This document shows, one piece after another, positions 22,814 to 33,006 of a stretch of 64,000 nt of DNA. The DNA is from Alectoria sarmentosa (lineage: Eukaryota; Ascomycota; Lecanoromycetes; Lecanorales; Parmeliaceae): positions 29,015 to 93,014 of the forward strand of contig WOGZ01000122.1 in the NCBI GenBank assembly GCA_009733775.1, read 5' to 3'. The first letter of the stretch is position 1; each line of letters begins with the position of its first letter. The notes beneath the pieces are model-generated. The model worked only from the letters and a program-made list of their open reading frames with translations, searched no databases and had not been told where the DNA came from. The position numbers were made by a program, and so were the translations under genes.

Positions 22814-23953
22814 TCATACCCCAGCGCTAATAAAACTCCCATGTCTGTATGATATTGACCTGAAATAAATTGAAGCTATATACAGGCGTGGGTGAATGGG
22901 ATAAGAATGCAGTGGCTCTGAAAGAGATGCAATCATATTAAGAGCTATTGTCTGGTGTAGGACAAACATATATATCACTCCATCAGGACACGTGTCTCCT
23001 GCTATGACCGCTTTTTTGAAACGTTCCATGCAATGGGCCATGGCCACCGTGCTCTGACCTCCTATGCAGCTCTCTAACCCACAGTCACGCTGTAGCGACC
23101 ATTCTCTTATGACCTTTTCTTGACGAGATTTGTGACAAAGTCTTGGATAGGGAAGTGAAGGCAAAAGGTCATAATAGCGGATCACAATAACTCCAAGGCC
23201 TCGAAGACCGCTCAGACACCGACTTCTCATGATGACGAGGATGATAACGATAACGATACCGGCAAGCCCATGCTCGCAAACAACAATATTAGTTCTCTTG
23301 AGAGCAAAGTTCATGAGGTCTGCGAGTGCTGCAAGCTTAAACACCTACCACCATGCTATCACCAGCATCCAAAACTAGAACCGTCCACCTGGATATACCA
23401 TGCCCCCCAACGAAGACCTATCCATAAAACACGCCCATGTAACATAGGCGTACGCCATACCCAAAAACATGCCAAAACAACAAACCGAACAGCGTGACGA
23501 ACTGGGGGATGTTTGCCATACAGGTTCGTTCTGTGTTCTTTGTTAGTCATGTCGTCTTCTACCCATGGGCTCACTTCATAGATCATACATGCTTCTAAGC
23601 ATTCATCCACTGCACTCTTTGAGACATTTTCCCTCTTCTCCAGGGAAGTTTCGCATACAGAAGAGAACGATTCGAGAAGCCTCCGCATTGTGATGGAAAA
23701 GACTCGTCGAACCCCGTACTGCAAACTCTTCATGTCTTTCTCGATTTCTACTCCACTCGTCCCTTGCGAATGTTTTCTCTTTTGGTAATTTTGCCAGAGC
23801 TTTGGCTGTAAGACGTTCCATCAAGACGAAAGGAGATTGTTGGGCTTGCCTGAAGAACGTATGGAGAGGACATTTGTATTGCTGAGAGTGCTGATCAGAT
23901 TCTTCGAAGATAATTTTATGAAAGTCTTGACGACAAAATGCCAGATAGCACAT
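22814..23953 (-). CDS. Possible multi-exon gene with one membrane segment, unresolved
   Basis: Three minus frames look protein-like in order: 23603-23953 (CPLHTFFRQAQQSPFVLMERLTAKALAKLPKEK...), 23359-23733 (SITMRRLLESFSSVCETSLEKRENVSKSAVDECLEACMIYEVSP) and 22814-23344, which includes a hydrophobic stretch (GIVIVIILVIM) and a Cys-containing tail (LQRDCGLESCIGG). They may be exons of one gene, but I could not find junctions that keep the frame, and overlapping frames near 23,700 suggest an indel. No family is recognised. Treat this as a coding-potential note, not a gene model. Confidence 0.25.
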
Positions 23954-24048
23954 TCATAATCTTTTATAATTCCAGTGGTTTTAGTCTTATTGCAAATCCA
24001 ATTCCTTGGCAGTCCTCCTTGGCAGCCGTCCTTGGCAGTCGTTCGCAG

Positions 24049-24118
24049 TCCTCTCCGCCAGTCCTCTCGCCAGTCCTCTCGCCAGTCCTCTCGCCAGTCC
24101 TCTCGCCAGTCCTCTCGC
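24049..24118 (+). repeat. 12-bp tandem repeat (AGTCCTCTCGCC), about six copies
   Basis: Near-perfect 12-mer units. Because 12 is a multiple of three the array stays open in several frames (for example as SRQS repeats), which accounts for the short open frames across it. I do not call a gene. Confidence 0.85.
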
Positions 24119-24514
24119 GCCCAGTCCTCTTCAACCCAGTCATCTCCTAGCCGGAGACGTGCTCCCCAGCCAATCAGGAAAAAGTCGAAGTCGCTGGCTG
24201 ACCTTACTGTAAACAGGACGCATATCTAGCACCCTTCCAGGACGCAAAGCAAGGCTACCTGGTGGTTGCCTAAAGATTATATTGGAAACGTATATAGAGA
24301 ACCCAACTCCATCGAGTGTCTAACGACAGAAAATACTAGCCATATTCTGTTTCATCAACTCAGAACAACAAAGCGCTGTCGACCCGCGACTATGAATATC
24401 AAATCTTTCTACATGCACATTTCGTTCCTAGATCTTGGCACAGCAATACACCAAGGTACCCTTCCCCTCATCACTCATCATGACATCTCGCATAGAAGCC
24501 GTAACAGCAAGTCA

Positions 24515-25942
24515 TCATGCACTTGGTACTTTGGAAATCCACCCATCTAGCTTTGCGTTGGTGATGTCGTTGGCATTTCTCTTTGCATCTTTTGGCGGCA
24601 ACTCTCTCGACTCTTTCGGGTGAGTTAATTCCACATGCCTTCTTCGATTATCAGCGCGGCTGATGAATTCCCCGCAGGGTGACCCGTCCTTATCGATAGA
24701 ACACTGGTAAGACCAGTTTTGGCCACCGGAATGCTCGTTACGCATGTGCCTTCTGAGGCTGCTTTTCTGACTCTCAGAAGTGCCATAATAGGCTGGTTTG
24801 CGCTCACAATCTGGATCGTCATCGCAAATGTTGCATGTGTTCACTGAAGACCCAGAGGAGAGCGGATGATCAGGACGATGACCAGCGCCACGACGAGAAT
24901 ATGGTGCTGTGTTAGACGCAGCGCAAGAACCTGTTTTCCTCAATACAGTATGAGACCCGAAGAACATGGGAGTTGATGGGCCGTTGGGAGAATAGCTATC
25001 GAGATCATCGGAGTTGCGTGGGAACCCTACGTTCTGCGTATCGCCTCCCCCTGCGTGTGTCTGGTCTACCTCTGCGCAAAAACTTTCGTAGGTCTTGTAA
25101 AAAGATTCATCCATGAGGGACAAGTCAATACCTGGAGCCGTGTATGGATTTGCTTTGTTTCCCATCTCCTGTGAGTCTGAGCATTGCCTGCCAGAACTGA
25201 TGTTATTGCCCACGGTCGTCCGATTCCAAGACTGGACGTCAACGTCTCCACCGGCTTCATGATTGTTAGTGGCTGAATGAACACGAAGTGATTCTCTCAT
25301 ACCGTCTGGTTCGGAACCCCCGCCTGTGATATCAGCTCGATACTGGCGTGGAAAGTCGTTCCGTGGATCGAGGCCAGGCAAAGCAATTGATTGGTACATG
25401 GTACTTTGCTCAGTGCGGGGCTTTTGTGCCTGACTGTAGCCATATCTATCAAAGCTGGGATCGTAGGACTCCAGGGAAGACCCTTGCACGTTCTGACGAC
25501 TGAGACCATCCATTGGAATCCAATCAGAATTGCCTCCATTGAGATTGCGCAAGTGTTCACCCAAAACCGGACCTCCCACTCCTCTGAGAGAAGCGGTGTC
25601 GAATCTCTCGGTGTGTCTCTGATATGGAACAGGATGACCGTTCGGGGTAGTCGTTGTGAGGTGGTACGAAGGTAGAGATTGTTGGTGTACAGCTTGACTA
25701 TGTGCATACTGCTGGTGTGAAGGGGGTTGTAGAAACGCCGAACTTGGTAGGTATTCATCCGGAGCGTATCGGAAAGCTGGCGGGGACTGGACCTGTTGTG
25801 ATGATGGCGCTGACTGTTGATAGAATCCAGAGTCTTGCGGAGGATGTAGAGGATAGGGTTGCTGCGATGAAGTCGCGGGCGGCGGTTGGGGTCTTCCAGA
25901 TGCCATGATCTGAGCTCTAGGGTATCCGTGGTACTGCGACAT
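24515..25942 (-). CDS. C2H2-type zinc-finger protein, probable transcription factor, 475 aa
   Basis: An uninterrupted minus frame. The N-terminal two thirds are low-complexity and rich in Gln, Pro, Ser and Tyr (for example PPPATSSQQPYPLHPPQDSGFYQQ), typical of activation or scaffold regions in fungal regulators. Two zinc-finger-like units lie at the C-terminus: residues 370-404 (CNIC...H4H with a long insert, ending LRRHMRNEH) and 414-441 (C-x8-C-x12-H-x4-H, ending NRRRHVELTH). Both have long loops between ligands, as in a group of fungal C2H2 proteins where the first pair is separated by acidic residues. Likely nuclear and DNA-binding; target unknown. The start MSQYHGYPRAQ is the first ATG of the frame; Met13 is an alternative. 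No intron is required. Confidence 0.8.
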   Translation of the reverse strand: MSQYHGYPRAQIMASGRPQPPPATSSQQPYPLHPPQDSGFYQQSAPSSQQVQSPPAFRYAPDEYLPSSAFLQPPSHQQYAHSQAVHQQSLPSYHLTTTTPNGHPVPYQRHTERFDTASLRGVGGPVLGEHLRNLNGGNSDWIPMDGLSRQNVQGSSLESYDPSFDRYGYSQAQKPRTEQSTMYQSIALPGLDPRNDFPRQYRADITGGGSEPDGMRESLRVHSATNNHEAGGDVDVQSWNRTTVGNNISSGRQCSDSQEMGNKANPYTAPGIDLSLMDESFYKTYESFCAEVDQTHAGGGDTQNVGFPRNSDDLDSYSPNGPSTPMFFGSHTVLRKTGSCAASNTAPYSRRGAGHRPDHPLSSGSSVNTCNICDDDPDCERKPAYYGTSESQKSSLRRHMRNEHSGGQNWSYQCSIDKDGSPCGEFISRADNRRRHVELTHPKESRELPPKDAKRNANDITNAKLDGWISKVPSA

Positions 25943-28229
25943 GGAAGAAACGTTACATGAGATGCCGTTTTCGTACCGTGTGGTAGGAGGAGCAGTATAG
26001 GGATTGCCTGTATGGAACTAGTCGTAATGATGCGGGAGCTGAGGTACTGCAGTCGAGTTTATATGTTGAGTAGCTTGCGATTGTAGCTGTAGATGGTGAA
26101 GTGGAGCTGTCAAGACGTAGAAATGTTTCCAAAATATGCGATGGTTTATCTCGTGGGCAATGTAACTTGCGGTGCAAATTCTCGGACGGAAGGTGACACG
26201 AGGTTTTGTAGAAGAGAGCTTCTGAGGGTCTCAGAGGCAGAGGAAAGGCTCAGAGGGCAGAGGGCAGCGGAGGAAAATGTTGAGGCGGAGGGCAGAAAAG
26301 ACGTGTGGGGGGCATTTTAAAAGCAAGGGATCTTTGCGGTACATTTAAATCCTTCTGTCGAGTTTGCGTAACCTGTTCCTCTTTGTGTGAAATGTTGACC
26401 CAATCGGGCAATTATGCCAGCATTTAGGCGCGGATCGTCGAGTCCTCCGCTCCCGCTCATCATGAAAGACCAAGGAGGACTGTATGCCAAGACGTATTAA
26501 AAGTATCCAGATCAACACTTTATTTGCGAACGTCAGCCAGCGAAATGCTCAAACTTCATCCAAGAATCAGTGTAGGAGAGGACTTCCCTTGCTCTTGTAG
26601 TATTCTATCGAAATCATGTACATTTTCGGAGCAGCGCTGAGGCATAGGCAAGGCCCAGAGACATTTCCTAAGCGATTGGTGACTCTAAGGGCCTGAACTT
26701 GATCATCGTATCAGTACTTAGACCACGTTCGGTATTGAAGATTCTCGAAAAGCTCTGCTGCAGTAGCGGCAACAGAGTACACAAAATCCCGTGAGACGTA
26801 AGTAGTGCACCATGATGATGGATTGTACGAATCACCATCTGAACTAAGAGTTCTCCGGGCAGTTCAGAAGGAAAAGGTTTTCCGCAGTGCTACGACGACC
26901 CGGTCGCCGCCCCACAGCTACCCCGCAAGTTGATCCACAATCATTGACGGACGGTCTCCATTGCAATCGATAATGTGGTACTCCAACTCGTTCTGGTCGT
27001 AGTATGATAGTGGCAAGAGCTGCGGTCCTGGGAGATGTCAACGAGGCTTTCCATGCGCTGCGTTCGCAGTCGTAGGTGATCGTTTTGCCAATCTTGTAAG
27101 ATAGAGATGAGTCGGGGTCTAAGGCCCAAGTGTGAAATCTGCCAGCAGCGGAGCGATTGACTTCTCAAATTTTGCAGCAGCTTGGAGCTTATGCGCTGTG
27201 GGGAAGGTCCTCCCAAAAGCTTTGAGAATGATGGGTAGCATAGCCTTTAGTCCATCTGAGGGAGGAGCGTCCTCACACGTACTTATTAAAGGCAGAAAAT
27301 CTTAGGAGGGTCGGGTACACGGTCCATTCGGTTTCGGGGCTGAGAAAGAGCAGCATTTCGCCGATCTAATTGGAAGCTTGTCAAAGGATAGAGGAGAGAG
27401 CGTCATCAGATGTAACCCTATAGTCAGAAAATTCAAGGGGGGTCGGCTACACTATCCATCCGCCTTCGGAGTTGAGGAAAGGCAGCAATTCGTCAATAGA
27501 TTGGAATTGAGATAAGCTGACAGAAACGTGCCTCCTCGGCCACATGCAAGGAGACTTAATCATAAGCCTGCTCGCCCGCATTTTTACGTGTTGTCGGTTG
27601 ATTAATCTCGCCTATGGATAAGGTACTTACGGTGTCATAGCCCCATCTCATACGACAAATTTCCATCAATCGAGAATGCGGTTCAAGCCTTAAATCTTCC
27701 GCTGTAATAACGTCCAGTAGCTCTGTACGTAAATCAACCCTGGTGCTCCACAACCTCGATTGATCATTGCTTTGAGGACATCGATGTGTGCTTTGTATGT
27801 GCCTCAAGAGCTTCTTGTTGCCTGATACGATCCTCATACTTCTCTGCGTTAGTGGGAATAAATATATAACTGTACACGAGGAAGGTGGGGCCGACGCATA
27901 ATACTTCAACGATCAATATTCTCATGGCTCTTAAAATGGGCTCAGCTCCTCCTTTCCTTTTTTCATTAGATAGTATTCGCGTGCGGGAGCCTTTTGAACG
28001 AAATGCGCTGCTTTTTTGTCATCCAAAGAGGGGTCGGTGGATCTTGTGCTTGTGACTCCAAGTAGTGTCCCAAATTACTACTATTAGTGAAGGATGAGCA
28101 TACAACAAGATTGATGAGAGCCGCCCCGCCAACATCAAGATGAACGATACAGATCTAGATTTGAGAATTCTTCAGTTGCATGCAGTCAAATGAGTAGGGG
28201 GCGAAAAGGCTCACTTTTGTTTCATCACC
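25943..28229. other. Region of broken coding fragments
   Basis: The minus strand holds protein-like pieces without a continuous model: about 27230-27110 (MLPIILKAFGRTFPTAHKLQAAAKF..., stop soon after), 26844-27216 in two frames, and 27556-27909 (RTELLDVITAEDLRLEPHSRLMEICRMRWGYDT). Frame changes without GT-AG borders suggest decayed genes. No domain recognised. Confidence 0.35.
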
Positions 28230-28876
28230 TCAAGCATCTCGATTGATCAACGGGATGCACACATACAAGGTCAAGGCGATCAGGAAAGTTGCCCATGAAT
28301 AGCTCATGAGTATCTTTGGACATTGCCAAACGAAGAGCATAATACCATGGGTGAGAACAAGGCTACCGACCGCACCATCACGATGCTGATTCATATTATG
28401 AGATCTAGCGCAGTGCAGGATGATCTCGAGAATATACTTAAGATCTTGCCGCGAGGTCTTGCGAGTTGAAGACACTGTCGGCAAAGATCTAAGCAAATTG
28501 CCTTGCTGGGATGAAGTAATGATCGCCCATATTGAGAGCTGATGACCACAATACCACAACGCCTGGGCTAACCAGCAGTAAGTTTCAACTGAGGTCCCGA
28601 AAAATATTGTCACGGCAGTGCCGGCCGATATGGTGCCCCAGGAGACTCAGAGTCTGCATTAAAGCTAGCTGGAAAGCAGGTCAAACTTACGGCGACTCTT
28701 GCAAATTGCATCTCACTCCCTTTGCCGACTCGCCAATGCTCGATGAACGTGACTACCGACGACTGCAACAGCCTGAATAGGATTAAGTGCATATTGAGGT
28801 AAGATACAATTGGAGGGCCATGTACAGATAGAGAGGGCAATGTTGAATATGGCCCCCTAAAACTCATGCATTGCAA
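28230..28876 (-). CDS. Putative multi-pass membrane protein, exon structure unresolved
   Basis: The frame 28230-28613 has hydrophobic segments with an aromatic-rich character: TIFFGTSVETYCWLAQALWYCGHQLSIWAIIT and SLVLTHGIMLFVWQCPKILMSYSWATFLIALTLYVCIPLI, ending in a stop at 28230. Upstream, in another frame, SSVVTFIEHWRVGKGSEMQFARVA is followed by a GTAAGT donor near 28692. An intron between the two pieces is likely, but the acceptor that preserves the frame is not obvious; ACTCTGAG puts a stop in frame. The protein seems to have three or more membrane helices and lies just outside the AT-rich block, so decay is possible. Confidence 0.35.
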
Positions 28877-29327
28877 CGATATGGAGAGGAATAAAGATAC
28901 CGTAAGGTGACACCTTACTTGGAATCAACCATGAGGACGCTTCTTATTCAATCTCGTTGCGGTGCTCTCAGGCTGTTCTAGTCGCCCAGGCTGATATCAC
29001 GCAGGGCACCAGGCGGCAACGCGCGGATATGATGACGTTAGATAAGGGACTGAAAGAGGCTGTGAAGAGCAGACCAGTCCGCGAAGAGCGACGTAGACTA
29101 CAGACTATGGAGCTTCGCACCGAAATTCCTATAGTAAAAGCCCCAATCATATTTCCTGAAGGTGACCCTGTAGCTTTAAACTCTTTCCAGGGAGCCTCGC
29201 AGCGCATATTGAGTTTTAGGAACCTCTATTGGGAAGTAGGTTTAAGGATCTTGGTGCAGGAACAGGAATCCGTAGGGCAGTGCTGAATGCCGGCATTGGG
29301 TTTCTAGCGGGGTGATTCTGCCTGGGC

Positions 29328-29351
29328 GGCTGTGGGGATGCCCCCACAGCC
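29328..29351. repeat. Perfect 10-bp-arm hairpin at the edge of the AT-rich block
   Basis: GGCTGTGGGG and CCCCACAGCC flank the loop ATGC. It lies about 20-30 bp outside the abrupt change to AT-rich sequence. Confidence 0.85.
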
Positions 29352-29518
29352 CTCAGTAGTCAAATTGAGAAAATTCGGAATTTTTTTCGGTATTCATAAT
29401 TTATTTTCTTTTCATAGTCTAAATATAAATATGAGTGTAAATTCTAAATGTATTTTAATTCTCTGAATTTTTATTACTATTTTTCATTTTTTTGTACAAA
29501 TCGCTTATAAAATTATAA

Positions 29519-29593
29519 TACATTATTTTATAATACATTATTTTATAATACATTATTTTATAATACATTATTTTATAATATATTGTTTTATAA
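29519..29593. repeat. 15-bp tandem repeat (TACATTATTTTATAA), five copies
   Basis: Four near-identical units followed by one variant (TATATTGTTTTATAA), at the left side of the AT-rich block. Confidence 0.85.
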
Positions 29594-30854
29594 TATATAT
29601 ATATATATATATATTAATAAATAAAGAATATTGTAAAAAGATATAAAAAACATATATATTAATATATATATTTAATTGTTTTCTCTCATAAATCGATATT
29701 TTTAACTTATTAAATAATATAAAAATTAAGTTAATAATTCGTAAAATATAATATAAATATTCGTTTATATTATATTTTATATTAAAATTTAATAAATCAT
29801 TCATATTAAAAAGATTTATTTTTAACATTATATGATATAATATTTGATAAATTAATGAAATAATTATTTAAAAGTATTTTTCGTTTTTTTTTCTTTAAAA
29901 TAATAAAAAAAAAATTTTAAATAAGTTATTTATTAAATTAAATTTTAAGATAAATTTTTTTTCTTAAAAATAATGTGATTTTTAAAGCTTTACGTTTAAA
30001 ATTCTATAAAAATTAATTTATAATTATCGAAAATAAGATTTTTTATATTATTATTTTAATGATTTTTAATAATAATATATTCGAAATGAATTATCGTTTT
30101 TTATAAAACTTTCAACTCGTTAAAAATCGAATTGTTTGAAGATTATTTTAAGTTCAAATCGATTTTTTTTTTTCATACTCGACTTTTAAAAAATTAATGT
30201 TAGAAAAAGCGTATTTTATTTTTAATTACTAAATTAAAAAGCGTAAAATCTCGTTAAAACGACAAGGTTCTATTAAAGCATATTATATATTCGTAAAAAT
30301 TAACAATTAACGTAAGTTTATAATAATAATTATTTATTTCTTAAATAAAATATAAAAATAATTATTAAATTTATTAATATAAAATTAATCGAGGAATTTA
30401 AAGTTTAATATTGTTTTATATAAATTTTAAATTATGTTTTAAAACTATTTAATATCGAAAATAAAATTTAATAAAATTTATTTATATTTTATTCACTTGT
30501 TTATATATTAAATAAAACTTTCGAAATTAATTTCTCTTTCGTTAATGTTCTTTGAATTAATTATAAATATTAATATAATAATGATATTTATAATATTAAA
30601 TGCGTAATATTTACGTTTAACAACTTTATAAATAATTTATAAACATAATTATTCTCTAAATAACGAAATAATTATTCATTTTTAAATATAATTAATTAAA
30701 ATAATATATTTTAATTTAAAGCAAGAAAGACGAAAATTGTTTTTGAAATTATTTTTTTTATTAAATTTTTTAATTTATTTTTTGAAAAAAGTGATTACTT
30801 AATACGATATTTAAATATTAATTAAAAAATTAATATAATTTTAGATCATAAATT

Positions 30855-30994
30855 TATTAAGACGTAATCGCTCTGATAGTTTATAAGAGGGTATAATAAG
30901 TTTTTATAAGATTAAATAGAGCGTATCGATCATAAAGCGCGATATTCTCGATTCTTTTAACTTATAATTCAATGATAATTAAATTATTTTCATA
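30855..30994 (+). repeat. Heavily mutated copy of the island repeat
   Basis: Aligns without gaps over 140 nt to 31491-31630. By hand I count 37 differences, all transitions; 34 have T or A here where the other copy has C or G. Seven of eight CpG sites of the other copy are retained. Confidence 0.85.
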
Positions 30995-31437
30995 ATTATA
31001 TCGCGTTGAAATTTCGAAATTTGATTAACCTCGAGAAGATTAATCATTGCGAAATATATTCATTAATTTTCAAAAATTCGAACTCGTCATATATGAATCG
31101 AAAAACATTTTTCAAAAAACAAAAGTTTTAAATTTATCGAATATCGACTTTTAAAAGCGATACAATTTCGTACCCTGAAGCTTTTATTCGAATAAAATTA
31201 AATAATTTGTTCGATAATCGAATCTCGATATATTGTATCGAGATACATATTTCGAAAAGGTTTTTATAACGTATTTTATGTTTCATAAAAACTTTTGAAA
31301 TAAAAAATCTCGAATAATCGGGCAAGAATGATGCATTATGTTTCAAATTGACTTTACGAGAGCCGCTGATCAGGGCAAAGCCCTCGAATCAATTCTTTTT
31401 AAAGTCGCGAGGGCGCGGCCTTAAGGGGGGGGATAGT

Positions 31438-31630
31438 TGTCAGGGCGTAATCGCCCTGATAGCTTATAGGGGGGTATAGCAGGCCCTAGTTGTCAGGGCG
31501 TGATCGCTCTGATAGCCTACAGGGGGGTATAGCAGATCCTTATAGAATCAAATAGGGCGTATCGACCATAAAGCGCGATATCCTCGATCCTTTTAGTCTA
31601 TAACCCAGTGATAGCCGAATCATCCTCACA
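31438..31630 (+). repeat. Island repeat: partial tandem copy plus 140-nt copy
   Basis: A 53-bp unit (31438-31490) is followed head to tail by a related unit starting at 31491, which continues to 31630. The first unit contains CAGGGCGTAATCGCCCTG (31441-31458), a perfect 7-bp-arm inverted repeat; the second has one arm changed to CGCTCTG. Confidence 0.85.
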
Positions 31631-32244
31631 AAATTAAAGTTTACGAAATTAAAAATTCTCATTTATTGAAAACCGATAAGTTTTATAATTATTCAAATTT
31701 TTATATTAATAAATTTTAAATAAAAACGTTCGTTGAAATTCGATATACAATTTATTAAAAAGATTTAAAATATTTAATCGACGATCAAAACGATATTCGA
31801 AGTATCGAAGAAAAAAAGAAAGAAAAAATTGAAATTTAGAAATTACAATAAATATTATAATTATAATCGTAATTATTATTAAATAACATAATTTTAATTT
31901 TAATATAATTCTTTTATTTCAATATAAAGAAACATTTATTGTTAAATTTTACGCGTTTTAATATATAATATAACAATTAATAAATTATATATCTGAAAAA
32001 TCACTACTTAAATTTATTATAACATCACGAATCAGGTTTTATCGTCTCGACTATTAAAGTTACAAGTCGAGCGTGTTAGAATTGAGCGCATTTTTCAGAA
32101 AAGATCTCTTCTTGTTACTTTACTCAAATATTAACCCTCTGCAATTTTGATATCTCATAATGCTTCTATCGTGACATTTTCTTCCCAAACAGAAAATCTT
32201 GTCGCTAGTTCTACACTTCATGAATTTAAAGGGAGAGCGGAAGT

Positions 32245-32328
32245 CAAATCATTGCCGAGGAACCCTGCTTTATTATGGAGAATACTTTGTCACCCCCAGA
32301 GAGTAGTAATGCCTTCTCGGCCTATATG
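32245..32328. repeat. Diverged dispersed repeat, copy 2
   Basis: Partner of 22598-22684, in the same orientation, about 150 bp outside the AT-rich block. Its open frames have no recognised domain. Confidence 0.55.
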
Positions 32329-33006
32329 CTTCTCCTCTCGTGGCTCCCAGACCCATCGTTTTCAAATTCACGCATGCATACAAGATGCGAGCTTTTGAGA
32401 AGAAACAGAGAGCAACGAGCTAAGCCTTGTGCATCGAGGAGTCTGACAGATGCCGAATAAAAACGGCTCCAGCCTCAGTCGCAAAAGGTTCTCACCGCCC
32501 TTGGCACACGCGACGAGAGGAGTTCCAAAAAGGTTACGAGAGACTTGGAGATGGAGCGGTCAATTCGGGCCGAGAAGCCGACAGGAATATGTACGAGTGC
32601 CCAATCTCACGCTCCAGCCTTGTCCCACATACCGTCGGCAAGGCTGAAGGAACCCATATCCACACTTTGACTGACGAAGTAGTTGTTCGAGATATGCCCT
32701 GCAGTCTGACTGAGGGCGGTGCTATTTTGTGCATCCCGTAAAAGGAGACGATTTGGCAAACGCTAATAAGGATGATGTTGTTGTTTAGTAGCAAGTACTT
32801 CGAGTCTATTTATGTAATTTGCTAGCGTACAGAGTGGGGCTGAGCGCCTTTTTTCTGCCTGAAACCTACTATCTTCTTTCTCCTCCTTACACTCTTCACA
32901 TAAGCAGATCTACACAAAAGCAGAAGTGTTGATACTCTTGACCTATAGAGCCTCTCACTCAACCAACAGAGATCTAAACCGCGGCTGCGTCCTAGCATGA
33001 CCGACT

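Larger units (their letters stand above)
29370..32105. repeat. AT-rich block with RIP-like composition
   Basis: Composition changes abruptly at about 29370 and again at about 32100. Inside, long A/T stretches contain no plausible gene; remaining C and G occur very often as CpG (tcga, acgt, gcga). A less AT-rich island occupies about 31360-31630. A repeat inside the island has a second, heavily mutated copy at 30855 that differs from it only by transitions. This is the signature expected of repeat-induced point mutation acting on a former transposon or duplicated sequence; the original element is not recognisable. Confidence 0.85.

Noticed and set aside
24006..24229. Repeat proteins over the 12-bp array
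   Set aside because: A 12-mer array stays open in several frames automatically; there is no start context or flanking coding signal.
29568..31346. Short open frames in the AT-rich block
   Set aside because: Their translations are Ile/Asn/Lys/Tyr-rich products of AT composition without any motif.
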